From: Formicarius rufipectus
Taxonomy: Eukaryota > Chordata > Aves > Passeriformes > Formicariidae
Assembly: GCA_013399695.1 (NCBI GenBank)
Contig: VXAU01004747.1
Coordinates: 1,526,173-1,590,172, forward strand
Length of the DNA stretch: 64,000 bases
Reading direction: 5' to 3'
Within the stretch, counting starts at the first letter, position 1, and the number at the start of each line of letters is the position of its first letter. The notes beneath the pieces were generated by a model. That model did no database searches. It was not told where the DNA came from and saw only the letters and a list, made by a program, of their open reading frames with translations. The position numbers and the translations under genes were made by a program. Shown piece by piece: positions 13,001 to 22,212 of this stretch.

Positions 13001-16000
13001 TTTGAGGACGAGGCCAAGACCAGCGCTCGGGATGCGGCTCTAGCATATCACAAGCTCCATCAGCTCCACATAACAGGTAGGAGCAAAGGTGGCAGATACA
13101 CTGTCTGGTTTTGCTGAATGAGGAGACTCTGGTATGATCCTGGGGGTTGCAGGGAGAGCACTATAGCCTCTCTCCTTAGAGAGGGATGCTGTTGGAAATT
13201 AGCCTGACAAATTTCAGGAGCTGCTTACTAAAATGGGACAGCTTCGTGATAAAGAAGAATTCTGTAAGAACATCTGAAGCAACAGCAGTGTCTCAAGTTA
13301 CGTATTCCAGAGCGTGCAATGGTGGCTGCGAGTCCTTCCCAAGGAGCAGTTGATTGAGACCAGTCACCTTTTTGCTGCTGTTACAGGCTTGTTTCATCAC
13401 TGTCACTTGGGAACACGAGGTGAACGCAGTGGCTGGGGTTAATTGATGGAAGAATTTAAATTTCTGAAGCTGTGTAAAGTTTAGATTGCCACTTGGTGTT
13501 GATGTGCTTTGAAGACCTGGGTGTGTGCACATGAACTGAGGAAGTGCTTGAATGTTCATTGCAAATTGTTGTTTTTGCAGTTTCCTTGGCAAAGGAGTTT
13601 GCAGCATCAATAGTCTCCTGGCAGATTAGAAATCCAAGCAATTCCTTCTGCCTAATCATGCTGTGTGAACTGTCACCATGCCACTAGAGCATGGTGTACT
13701 TGTCCTCAAATATTATCTGTGTAGATACAGGTGTGGACTAAAGTTCAGTTTTAAGGTAGTGATGAGTACAGTGAGATAAAATTGGCTGACTTAATCAGCT
13801 TTCATGTGGAAGTGAGGCTGTGGTTGCCAACCTTAATATCTGTGGAGGGAAGACTCTGCTATGGTTGTCCTGTTATCTGAATACAAAGTTGGCATACAAT
13901 GTTGTCAGCTTCTCATGTCAACAGTTCTTGAGCCATTAGGATAGTAGCCCTACAAATTATGGTAGTATTTAGTAGCTGGTACGACTGGTTAAAAGTTAAC
14001 ACGTTTTCCTCCTCTTCCTGGTGCAGGTAAACTTCCCTCCAGCTCAGCTTACTCAGGCTTGCACATGGCGTTGTGTGCTGTGAATCTAGCTGAGTGTGCA
14101 GAAGAAAAGATCCCACCCAGCACAATGGCAGAAATCCACCTGACAGCTGCGGTTGGCTTGAAAACACGCTGTGGAGGCAAGCTTGGCTTCCTTGCGGTAA
14201 GTTTTCTCCTCTTCTCTTTGATCATACCTCCAAGAAGAGCTGTAGGAAAGCCAGAAGGCTGGCATTGCTGTAGCTCAGGGCATCTGCTATCAGTACAATT
14301 GACCTGCAATTATGATATGAGCTGTAATTATGATATGATCTTTGTCCTTGATAGTGTGACTCTTCCCTGCATGGTGTTCTCAATCTTTGCCTCTTCTTTC
14401 CCCAGAGTTACTTTCTAAGCCAGGCTCAAAGCCTGTGCAGCTCAGAGCGCAGTGCCATTCCTGACTCATTGCGTTGGCTGTGCCACCCCTTGGGACAGAA
14501 ATTTTTTGTGGAGCGAAGCTGGACAGTGAAGTCTGCTGCAAAGGAGAGCCTATACTGCACCCAGAGGAACCCCGGTGAGAGCCACTTATGTCCCAAGTGT
14601 GTGGCCTGCCAGTAGTTTGCACTTGGCAATCCCTCCACTCTCTTTCATCTGGAACAAAAGCGAGTGTAGTGTTGGAGATTTGTCCTCTTGTATTTCTGCC
14701 CTGCTTGTGGTTTTGGTGGGTGAGAGGGGATTTGATCCTGAGAGATGTCTCCTCAGCCTGCAGAAGCTGACTTGCTTCCCTTTGTATACTGCGCTGTGTC
14801 ATCCTGCTTGTCTCTTTATATGCTAGAACACAACCTGGATGTGGCCCCAAATGTCTGGAGAGTGACCTTGGGGTGACCCCCAAGGTTTATCCTCAAAGCA
14901 CTCCTTACCATTTTGCTGAGTGGCTGAAGTGCCAGAGAGATGTTTGGCCAAAGGCTGCAGCTTTATAAGTGGATTAAAGAAATAAACTGGTCTTTAGAAA
15001 TTTTTGCATTAATTACTCAAGAATTTCCCTCTACTATTCTGTCTCTTACTCCAATGTTTTGATTCTTCTTTTTGGTTGTATCGAGAACTGTCTGTCACTG
15101 TATGCAAGTGAAATGGTTTGGTTTTATCCTTCTTCTCTAGCGGATCCTATTGCACAAGTCCATCAAGCATTCTGTGAGAACCTGCTAGAGCGAGCAGTGG
15201 ATTCACTCGTGAAGCCTCCGACTAGGAAAGAGATAGCAGGACAAGATGAGGAGGAGTCGTGGTGAGTATATGAGCCACACTGGGGATTGCTGGCCACAGC
15301 AGCAGGCTCTGAGGCAGAGCTCATGGCCACTGACAAAGCACTCTGGGGCAAATTGAGTGGTTGGTCCTTGTTAAAGGCTTGGAATGACAATGTAAGTCTG
15401 ACCATCACAGCTTATTACAAGAGTGAACTCTGCCTCTTTGTATCAAAATGTCTGAAGTCAGAGAGAATCCTAGGTACTGTAAAGATCTTTTGGTGTTAGC
15501 TGGCATGGTACTGATTGTTTCCTCAACTGGATGGATGGTGCTTTCTCTGTTGTGACAAAGTTTAATGTTCTGGAACATTGAAATTAGTGTTAAATTAAAA
15601 TTACATCTTCTCTAAACCAAGACATGCATCCAGCGCTTTCAGTGTGAAAGTCTGGCATGTCAGACAGCGAACTCACCAGCTTGCTGCCTTATGCAAGTGT
15701 GTTCTCCCAACTCAAGTGCCATATTTACCAGCAGTGAAGAATCAAACAAACACCTGGTGAGAGGAGGAAGGATGATGATGGGTGAAATTGTCATTGCCTC
15801 TAAGCTCTGTGAAATGAAAGGTGACAATTGGTGGGAAACAGAGCAGCTTTTTGTACTGAACCATGTCCAGCTTTCTCTTGGACTCCACAGCAAGTGGAAC
15901 TCCACCCTTTGCTAGTAATTCAGCAGTATTTCTAGTTGCTCTCCAGATATGCTGGTGCCAGGCAAATGTTATGTAAATATATGGGAAGCTCTGTAAGGAT

Positions 16001-19000
16001 CCTGTCTCCAGAATGTGTGGGTAAAAGCCCCAGATGGGAAGATAACCCAGTTTCCCCACCTGTGTAGGGGAAATATAACATGTTTAGCTCTGGGGTTTTA
16101 TTCAGTCTCATGTCTGTTTCGTAGAAGAGAATGAGCAGCAGTTTGGTGCAATTGCTTGCACAATACAAGTGCTTGTGATGAAATACTGCTGTTGATGACA
16201 GAAGGCAGCAGGGTTTGTATAAAAGGGGTGGATTGACAGTATACTTGTGGGAGTCCTGTCCCTTCATGGGAAGGATTAGCTTAAGTAATACAGCAAGCCT
16301 TTTTGTGCCTCTCTGAGGGTGGAAGCTCAAGATCTTCATCTCTAGCCTGTCCCAGGAAATTAGGTTGTTGCTGCATATACTCTGACCACTCTGTGGTTTC
16401 TCTGACCAACACTGTGAATGTGTTGTCACTTCCAGTCATATATATTTGCATATACACAAATAGTCACAGTAGCGTAGTTTTGCCTCTTTTGGAGGCAGTG
16501 GTTGAAAAGGAGCCTATAATCAACTTGTAACATATGTCTGTGGTTGAGGTGAGACTCCTGGGGTTGAATCTAGTTCTGTGCTGGTCTCCTTGCAAGGGGA
16601 GTTGTGAGGCTGCTCCTTGTGGAGCATTGCTCTATGCGCTTTCACTTACAGGGTGGTCTCTTCGGTCCAGCAGGGTTGTGTTACTTGTTGAACTTTAATT
16701 TTCTTATTGGGGCAGCATTGTTTAAATATGCCTTGAGACCAGTGAGTAATTCCTTGGTATCTCCTGTTGGACAGCACAGCTAAGGTCTGCCTTGCTTCTT
16801 GTTTCAGTGAGTTCTCGGGTGCCATGGAGTACCTGAAATTGCTCAACTCTTTCTTGGATTCGATGGGAAGTGGAGCCCCACCCTTTGCCAACAATTCTGT
16901 ACTCAAGTCTGCCGTGGGTAAGTCTGGCAGAACTGAAGTTCTCTCAGCTGCAGGATCTACTGATATGAGTTCTTTGTCCCTACCCCTCAAACTCCAGGCA
17001 ACCAGAAACGCAGGCTGGAGAAATGCGTCTTGATTGCACACACTCAGACATGAAGACGGTGATTAAAGCAGCTTGTAAATTTGGCTGTGTTGTAATGTTG
17101 CATGCCCAGGTGGGACTGCTGTTACTTGTATTGCTGGGCAATATTTTATTTCCAAGCTGAACCCTGAGCTCTCACTAGAGAGTCTGCTCCTGGCAGTGTA
17201 GAGCGAGAGGAAGGGTGGAGTATATAAACAAGCATAGCAGTGTTGCAGTTGAGGTACAGGAAGGATTTTTTTTTTCCTACTTAATTACCTATTGAACCAG
17301 GTGGCCCTCACTTTCACAGTGGCTGTCAGGTCTATTTTTCAATCTCCAGAGACCTGTAGCCTCCGCTGTAGGGAAGCTCTCGGCATATATTGGGAGGTGA
17401 TTGGTTTGGTCCCTTGGTGTATACTTAATGGGAAAACAAGGGCTGTAGAATTCCTCTGAGCCTTGTGCTCATCTGTGCTGGCCTGGTAGCAGGTTGCTGG
17501 AGTATTTGTCTTGCTTGGTGTTGGTACAGACAGCAGCTGGCAGCTCACTGGGATGCTGTTGCAGCTTTAGACACAGACTAATTGTGCTGTACCTAAAATG
17601 GGTAGAGCAAGTGTAGAAGGAAAACTAGATAATTATTTTTTTAGGGATTCTTTCTGGTATAAAGGGGAGTCTATATTTGGATCAATATTGTCATGGAATA
17701 GAAAAGCAGGTCAGAGGAATGGAGTGTATGTCCTTTGGCCCTGGGTAGGCTCTGGGAAGTTTTTGAGGGGATGTTAAATAATGGAGGAAATTATATAGGG
17801 AACCTGATTTACTGTCTTGATGCCGATTAGTGTCAAAGTGTGACATATATGAGTGCAGTTGTTATTTTGGGGTGGTGAGTGGAGATCCTTGTCAGGAAGG
17901 AAGTCAACAGATTTCTGGAGAAGTTGACAGGGTAAGTTCTTGTTGAAAAGATACAAATGCGCCATCCAAAACTCTGCTTGTGGTCAGATATAGGGTGTTT
18001 GCCTGCTGCCAAGTTCCCTGGTGTTCCTGCAGCACATTTCAGTGGAAGACTTCATTCCCATGGGATCAGTTTGGGCTCGTTAGCATCAATCTCAGCAGAA
18101 GGCACTGGCAAGAGCATGTGGTACCTGCCTGCTTCTCCAGGTAGGAGGGAGCCAGGCATCCTCTCCTGGGCTGCAGCTCATGATTTTGTTTTGCAGGTCC
18201 TGACATGGTGTGCAGATGGTGGTCAGCAGCAGTGGCTATGGCAATCAGTTGGCTCAGAGGGGATGATGCAGCTGTGAGGTCACATTTTGCAGAAGTGGAA
18301 CGCATGCCGAAATCCCTGGAGTTGTCAGAGTGCGTAGGCCTTGTATGCTTTCCAAACCGCTGCTCCTTCTAAACAGGGATGACTCCTTCTAGTGCTGTCC
18401 TGTAAGATTATACCTACTTGTGCTTTGGAGCTGCACGTCGCTTGTGCTCTGCGAGTGCCAATGTCCTCAGCAGTTCATGTGTAGATCAAGATTTATTAGA
18501 GCTGTGGACTGGAAGTGTCAAGAGTTGCTTCTTTAGGGATGTCATTTGGATTTGTTCTAATTGCACAGCCTCTCCCACCTTCTTAAAATCAAACAACAAA
18601 ACTGACATGCTGATGGAAAGGCTGGTGTCATCATCTCTGTTCCTTTGCACTAAAGCATCTTTGCCAGCTTCTTCTTTTCTTACATTTCTCTCTGCAGTCT
18701 TTGTAGGTGAGGAACCATTGCCATTTTTTTCCTGTCTAAGGAATGGTATCTCTGCTCTTGGAGATGGAAGAGTGAAAGCTGATGCTGTGGCAGCATGACA
18801 CGGCACTACTTGAAAGCAGCATGCTCTTTCTCTTTCAGGAATGCCCTGGTGAAAGCCACCTTTCACGTGTGCAAAGCCATGCAGGCCTCGCTGTCTGGGA
18901 AGGCAGATGGACAGCAGAACTCCCTGGGTCACTGTGAGAGGGCCAGCAGTCACTTATGGAACAGCCTCAACATGAGCAGCAGCATCTCCAGCACTGTCCT

Positions 19001-22000
19001 CAACAATGTAAGAGCTATAAGCCCTGGGGTAACACATGATCTGTCATAGCTGTAAGGTTAGTCTTGCTGCAGGTGTGCCACTTCCCCTCTGTATCTGTGT
19101 TCTCCATCCTGTATATCATGGCAGTAGAGGGGAAATTTCTTCCCTTTCCTCACAAAGAGTATTGACATTGTTCTGCTTCTTCTGTTGGGGGAGTAGAGCT
19201 GCAAGGACAATGTTGTCCCCCTGGGCATGGTCTCAGCTCTCACTTCTCTTGTGCCAGTAGCTGTTACCCCTTTCTGGTGCATTGATCGGTTTAAATTTAG
19301 CCCAGGATAGATGGAAAGTATCCATCTCTGTCCTTTGGGTCAAGCTGCTTACCCCTGTAAAGCAGGACCTCACTAAGATGAGTCTGCTCTCTTTCAGGCA
19401 GCACTTAGAAGTGTTTGAACCCTCTGCCACAGAAGTGTAACTGCTGGGGTACTTGAGTTTGTGTGGGGCTTGATTCTCTTCTTTCCAGGATTACCTAAAG
19501 ATGGAGCTTCCCTCTGTGGCATACGGGACGTGTTTCTGGTCCCCTTCATTGCTCCTGGGTGGCAGCTGTAGTGCATTGTAGTTGCATTGCATGTTGTGGC
19601 AGTGACTGTGCAATGTTTCTGCAGTGCAGTACAGAGGCACTCTCCGTTCGGCAGCACAGGCAGAGCCCTCCCTGAGCCGTGAGCGGTGCTAGGGGGCAGC
19701 AGCAGACAGGGAAAAGGGCTTTGGGCAGTCGCCACGGGCTGTGCCAAGACCGCCTCTTTTCTCTGCAGGTAGCAAGGCTGGGTTTGCTGTTTCCCAGAGT
19801 TAGCATTGTCATTTGGGCAGGACAGCCTTTGCAAAAGGCTGTGTTCCTATGGGGATCAGTTTGGACTCGTTAGCATTGATCCCAGCGAAGGGTGCTGGCA
19901 AGGGTATGAAACACTGGCGCAAGATTCCCTTGGAACTTATTATCTTGACCTCTTGGTCAAGATATGCTGCTTTGGCAAAAGGCAAGGTCCTGCTACCTTC
20001 GGTGTGATGCAGTGGGGAGGGTTGGGGAGCACCCCAGGTGGGCAGGAGGTGGCTGTCTTCCCGTGGGCCATGTCAGCAGCCATATAGTTTGTTCCTCACC
20101 TGATAGTATGTGTTACTAAGTATGTGTGCCTGGGCACCGTGGCTCTTGCAGATGATCCAGCTGCTGGCCTGTGACTTGCTGCTCTCTCTCCGCACCAGCC
20201 TGTGGCAGAAGCAGGCGAACGCCAGCCAGGCACTGGGTGAGACCTACCACGCCTCGGCCCCCGAGCTGACGGGCTTCCAGCGCGACCTTGGCAGCCTGCG
20301 CAAGCTGGCCCACAGCTTCAGGCCCGCCTACCGCAAGGTGACGCCTCTCTTTCCCGCTCTGCCTTAGCTATAGCCCTTCCTGGGAGTTGATGGGAAGCTG
20401 TGGAATCGTAAGGGTGTATGTGAGCTTGAGTGGTTTGGATGCTTGGAGTGGGATGCTCTGCCACCAGTAGCCTCCATACTTTCTCCTGACATGAGATGGG
20501 GGAGGTTCCCATGGGCGTTCAGTGCCTGTGGGGAAGTGGCTGCTTTAGGTTCTACATAGAAAACCATCAGCATGTGTATTGCCAAACAAACAGCGTGGCA
20601 TCCTGTCCCTTAAGTAGCTTCAGACTGGGTCTGTCCCTCTGGGGAGTTTGGAAGGAGGCTTCCTCAGCCATGTTGGCTCTGCTGAGTAGCGGAGGGTCAG
20701 ATGCCTTCTGCATCTGTAGACCCCCAGGTGCTTCTCTAGGGATCTTTCCCCTTCTGTTCAGTTTTTCTAATATTAAGCCTCAGTAGAGGAAGTGTCGTCT
20801 AATACTTGGACAACAGAGTTGTCCTGGTATTGTCCAATCTCTGGATTTCAAAGTTTGATGCTGCTATCAAAACACTGCATTAGCAGCCTGGGATGAGACC
20901 GCTTCCAGGTGCTGTAGTGCCATGATTTACTCTCCCCTTTTTTCACCCTGTTCACTACTCTTGATCCTCCCTCTTTCCAAGCCACTCACAGTGGCTTTTT
21001 TTTCCCCTTTTTTTCCCCTCCATCCCTCCCCTCTTCACAGTTTCCCTGACCTGCAAATTCCTTAGAGACAGGTGGAAACATGAGGGAGGAGCATGAAAGT
21101 GGGTCTCTGTTGTTGTCAAGGAGTCAGTGCTTTGCTCTCAAAAGGTGATGGCTGAGGAATCACACACGTTCAGCCACAGCATCGCCCCTGTTCCAACCCA
21201 CCTCTCATGTTCCATCCTGCCTTTCCTTCCAGGTCTTTCTCCATGAGGCCACCGTGCGCCTGATGGCAGGTGCCAGCCCTACCCGCACCCACCAGCTGCT
21301 GGAGCACAGCTTGAGGCGACGCACGCCCCAGAGCAGCAAGCAAGGTTAGCCCCAGGGCCTGGGCAGCGACCCACTGCCTGTGGGGCTGGGAGGGGGCAGC
21401 ATGTGGGCAAGGTGTGGAGGCATAGATGCAACCTGCAGTGTTTTCTCCTCTGTCAGGATAAGGAGCTCCCATCAGCCTGTGGCTCAAGGCGGTGCTTCTG
21501 CCATGCTCTCTACAAGCTGGCTAACATCAGCTGGCAGCCTTGGGGCTAGAGGTGTTGGTGAACAGACTGGAAAACATTTGCCTTCGTGCAGCTACACATG
21601 CACAAAACTTGGCAATCTGGGGTTCAGGGCAGTCAGTGCAAAGGCAGAAGCTGGGAATACTAAAGGGAAGAGCCAAAAGATGTGGTGCTGGTTGTAAAAT
21701 CCCTTGCAGGGCTGTAAGGGGAATGGGCAAACATGCGTGCCAATGCTGGCATGAGCCCGAGGAAGTGAAGTGAAAGGAACTGTGTGTAGAAGATGTGACT
21801 GACTGTCCCTACCTGACTCCAGCTCAGACTGTTAGCCTAAAGGAGCTTCTTGGTAGTCCTCAGGGTGCTCAGCTGTGGGATGGCAGCCAGAGGTGTCTGT
21901 GCTCACTGGTTCCAGTTGAGGGCCTGCATGGTGGGGTTTTGTCATGCGGGTGGTAGCTGTTGTGAGCTTTCTCTCTCTTGTTTGCACACAGGTGAACTGG

Positions 22001-22212
22001 ACACATTGCCGGGCCAAAGGGAGAGAGCCACAGCCATCCTGTTGGCCTGCCGCCATCTCCCCCTCTCCTTCCTCTCCTCCCCGGGCCAGCGAGCCGTCCT
22101 GCTGGCTGAGGCTGCCCGCACCCTGGAGAAAGTGGGGGACAAGCGCTCTTGCAATGACTGCCAGCAAATGATTGTCAAGCTGAGTGGGGGTACGGCCATT
22201 GCCGCCTCCTAA
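3687..22212 (+). CDS. SREBF2: Sterol regulatory element-binding protein 2 (exons 2-19, 5' partial)
   Basis: Membrane-bound bHLH-zip transcription factor that switches on cholesterol synthesis and LDL uptake genes. Eighteen exons join in phase to give 1092 residues from the first Met of exon 2 (numbering used here); the human protein is 1141 including exon 1. A Ser/Gly tract and Gln-rich activation region come first. The bHLH spans ~280-353, with H286, E290, R292 and the SREBP-typical Y293 before R294, then the zipper. The FBXW7-type degron SPPASD is at 383-388, VKDE (SUMO-type) at 414-417 and DEPD (caspase-type) at 416-419. TM1 is ~433-452, with the S2P site L435-C436 after DRSR and N446-P447 inside the helix. 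A lumenal RNVL (470-473) fits the S1P RxxL rule. TM2 is ~486-506, followed by the SCAP-binding regulatory domain. In the family, the ER precursor is cut in the Golgi by S1P then S2P when sterols are low. The mir-33 hairpin after exon 16 and the SHISA8/TNFRSF13C neighbours exclude SREBF1. Confidence 0.97.
5003..5184 (+). CDS. SREBF2: SREBF2 exon 3
   Basis: Acceptor ctgcttttcag, donor CCA|gtaagt. It encodes residues 133-193, a Gln/Val-rich stretch with repeated VQ motifs (VLQPQVQGLVTSSQVQPVTI and onward) that matches the SREBP-2 activation region. Confidence 0.95.
6351..6491 (+). CDS. SREBF2: SREBF2 exon 4
   Basis: Acceptor ctcaacctag, donor CTGCAG|gtacca. It encodes residues 194-240 (VLVQPQIIKTDSLVLTTLKA to TTALQ). 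Both ends are in phase 0. The two residues Val-Pro that I recall after ALQ in human SREBP-2 are not encoded here (see findings). Confidence 0.94.
8219..8440 (+). CDS. SREBF2: SREBF2 exon 5 (basic region, helix 1)
   Basis: Acceptor gtctttgtag, donor GCCAAG|gtaaag. It encodes residues 241-314. It contains ERRTTHNIIEKRYRSSINDK (281-300), the DNA-contacting basic region with the SREBP-specific tyrosine that allows binding to both E-boxes and sterol response elements. Helix 1 ends at the exon border. Confidence 0.97.
9560..9674 (+). CDS. SREBF2: SREBF2 exon 6 (helix 2, leucine zipper)
   Basis: Acceptor aattcctttcag, donor AACA|gtaagt. It encodes residues 315-352, beginning MHKSGVLRKAIDYIKYLQQA, which is helix 2 running into the zipper. 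A split Lys codon joins exon 7. Confidence 0.96.
9865..10046 (+). CDS. SREBF2: SREBF2 exon 7 (phosphodegron)
   Basis: Acceptor gatttttgcag, donor GCAAAG|gtattt. It encodes residues 353-413. The motif SPPASDSGSQ (383-392) corresponds to the GSK3/FBXW7 degron known in SREBPs and controls stability of the nuclear form. Confidence 0.96.
10802..10994 (+). CDS. SREBF2: SREBF2 exon 8 (TM1, S1P and S2P sites)
   Basis: Acceptor ttcccttgaag, donor TCAG|gtaatg. It encodes residues 414-477: VKDEPDSPP, the DRSR anchor, TM1 with the Leu-Cys S2P cleavage pair, the Asn-Pro helix break, and the lumenal loop with RNVL then Thr. The lumenal loop (DVRGTPESDSLVRHGSG) differs from mammals but keeps the S1P arginine and leucine. 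Confidence 0.96.
11940..12121 (+). CDS. SREBF2: SREBF2 exon 9 (TM2)
   Basis: Acceptor tccattgtag, donor CACGG|gtaaag. It encodes residues 478-538. GWFGWMMPTLILWLVNGVIV starts the second membrane helix; the cytosolic HSRSSVTFWRHRKQADLDLA begins the regulatory domain. Confidence 0.96.
12803..13076 (+). CDS. SREBF2: SREBF2 exon 10
   Basis: Acceptor gttatttgcag, donor AACAG|gtagga. It encodes residues 539-629 of the regulatory domain (GDFAAAASNLQTCLSVLGRA, SLSWNVIRYSLQKL, AKTSARDAALAYHKLHQLHI). The conserved C-terminal region binds SCAP in this family. Confidence 0.96.
14027..14196 (+). CDS. SREBF2: SREBF2 exon 11
   Basis: Acceptor cttcctggtgcag, donor CTTGCG|gtaagt. It encodes residues 630-686, including the near-invariant MALCAVNLAECAEEKIPPST and GLKTRCGGKLGFLA. 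Confidence 0.96.
14406..14574 (+). CDS. SREBF2: SREBF2 exon 12
   Basis: Acceptor cttctttccccag, donor CCCG|gtgaga. It encodes residues 687-742 (SYFLSQAQSLC, IPDSLRWLCHPLGQKFFVER, SAAKESLYCTQRNP). Confidence 0.96.
15141..15261 (+). CDS. SREBF2: SREBF2 exon 13
   Basis: Acceptor ccttcttctctag, donor TCGTG|gtgagt. It encodes residues 743-782 (ADPIAQVHQAFCENLLERAV then an acidic DEEES end). The last two bases join TGT = Cys with exon 14. Confidence 0.95.
15853..15928 (+). pseudogene. Decayed exon-14-like segment in SREBF2 intron 13
   Basis: About 930 bases before true exon 14, the stretch from 15876 matches exon 14 from 16853 over 52 ungapped bases with 39 identities. In a 30-base core there are 25 identities and all five differences are transitions. 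In the aligned frame it reads SFLLDSTASGTPPFASNSA against the exon's SFLDSMGSGAPPFANNS, but an in-frame stop lies just upstream, and no matching acceptor or donor is seen. It is best read as an old partial tandem duplication of exon 14 that is now dead. Chance similarity is less likely, given the proximity and same orientation. Confidence 0.6.
16808..16917 (+). CDS. SREBF2: SREBF2 exon 14
   Basis: Acceptor cttcttgtttcag, donor GTGG|gtaagt. It encodes residues 783-819 (CEFSGAMEYLKLLNSFLDSM, GSGAPPFANNSVLKSAV). A degraded look-alike of its second half lies at 15853-15928 in the preceding intron. Confidence 0.95.
18051..18118 (+). repeat. Intronic repeat copy A (SREBF2 intron 14)
   Basis: It shares a 56-base core (from GGATCAGTTTGG) with 19853-19908 at 45/56 identities without gaps; all 11 differences are transitions. 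It is not coding and matches no neighbouring exon. Family unknown. Confidence 0.75.
18197..18329 (+). CDS. SREBF2: SREBF2 exon 15
   Basis: Acceptor gttttgttttgcag, donor TCAGA|gtgcgt. It encodes residues 820-863 (PDMVCRWWSAAVAMAISWLR, GDDAAVRSHFAEVERMPKSL). The donor gtgcgt is weaker than its neighbours' but in phase. Confidence 0.95.
18839..19007 (+). CDS. SREBF2: SREBF2 exon 16
   Basis: Acceptor tttctctttcag, donor AACAAT|gtaaga. It encodes residues 864-920 (NALVKATFHVCKAMQASLSG, KADGQQNSLGHCERASSHLW). The following intron hosts mir-33. Confidence 0.95.
19566..19634 (+). ncRNA. MIR33: microRNA mir-33 precursor hairpin
   Basis: The 5' arm at 19571-19591 begins GTGCATTGTAGTTGCATTGC, the known miR-33-5p sequence with seed TGCATTG. 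The 3' arm (about 19611-19632, CAATGTTTCTGCAGTGCAGT) pairs back on it, closed by CTGTA/TACAG at the base and a loop around 19595-19606. It sits in the SREBF2 intron between exons 16 and 17, sense to the host, exactly where vertebrate mir-33a lies, so it is co-transcribed with SREBF2. Known targets in vertebrates include ABCA1 and fatty-acid oxidation genes, so it restrains sterol export while SREBP-2 raises synthesis. The 3' arm differs from the human star strand (CTGCAGTGCAGTAC against CCACAGTGCATCAC); the 5' arm is unchanged. Confidence 0.97.
19842..19908 (+). repeat. Intronic repeat copy B (SREBF2 intron 16)
   Basis: Partner of 18051-18118, same orientation, 1790 bases apart, 80% identical over 56 bases with transitions only. 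It lies about 210 bases after the mir-33 hairpin and before exon 17. Confidence 0.75.
20152..20337 (+). CDS. SREBF2: SREBF2 exon 17
   Basis: Acceptor gtggctcttgcag, donor CGCAAG|gtgacg. It encodes residues 921-982 (MIQLLACDLLLSLRTSLWQK, GETYHASAPELTGFQRDLGS, LAHSFRPAYRK). Both ends are in phase 0. GC content rises sharply here compared with earlier exons. Confidence 0.95.
21233..21344 (+). CDS. SREBF2: SREBF2 exon 18
   Basis: Acceptor ctttccttccag, donor CAAG|gttagc. It encodes residues 983-1019 (VFLHEATVRLMAGASPTRTH then QLLEHSLRRRTPQSSKQ), a conserved piece of the regulatory domain. Confidence 0.95.
21992..22212 (+). CDS. SREBF2: SREBF2 exon 19, C-terminal coding part
   Basis: Acceptor gtttgcacacag. 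It encodes residues 1020-1092 (ERATAILLACRHLPLSFLSS, AARTLEKVGDKRSCNDCQQM) and ends IVKLSGGTAIAAS then TAA at 22210-22212, the same terminus as other SREBP-2 proteins. Confidence 0.96.

Noticed and set aside
3687..22212. SREBF1 instead of SREBF2
   Set aside because: The protein has the SREBP-2 N-terminal and C-terminal signatures (QVQPVTIQQQVQTVQ, GGTAIAAS end), the hairpin fits mir-33a in the intron after exon 16, and the neighbours are SHISA8 and TNFRSF13C.
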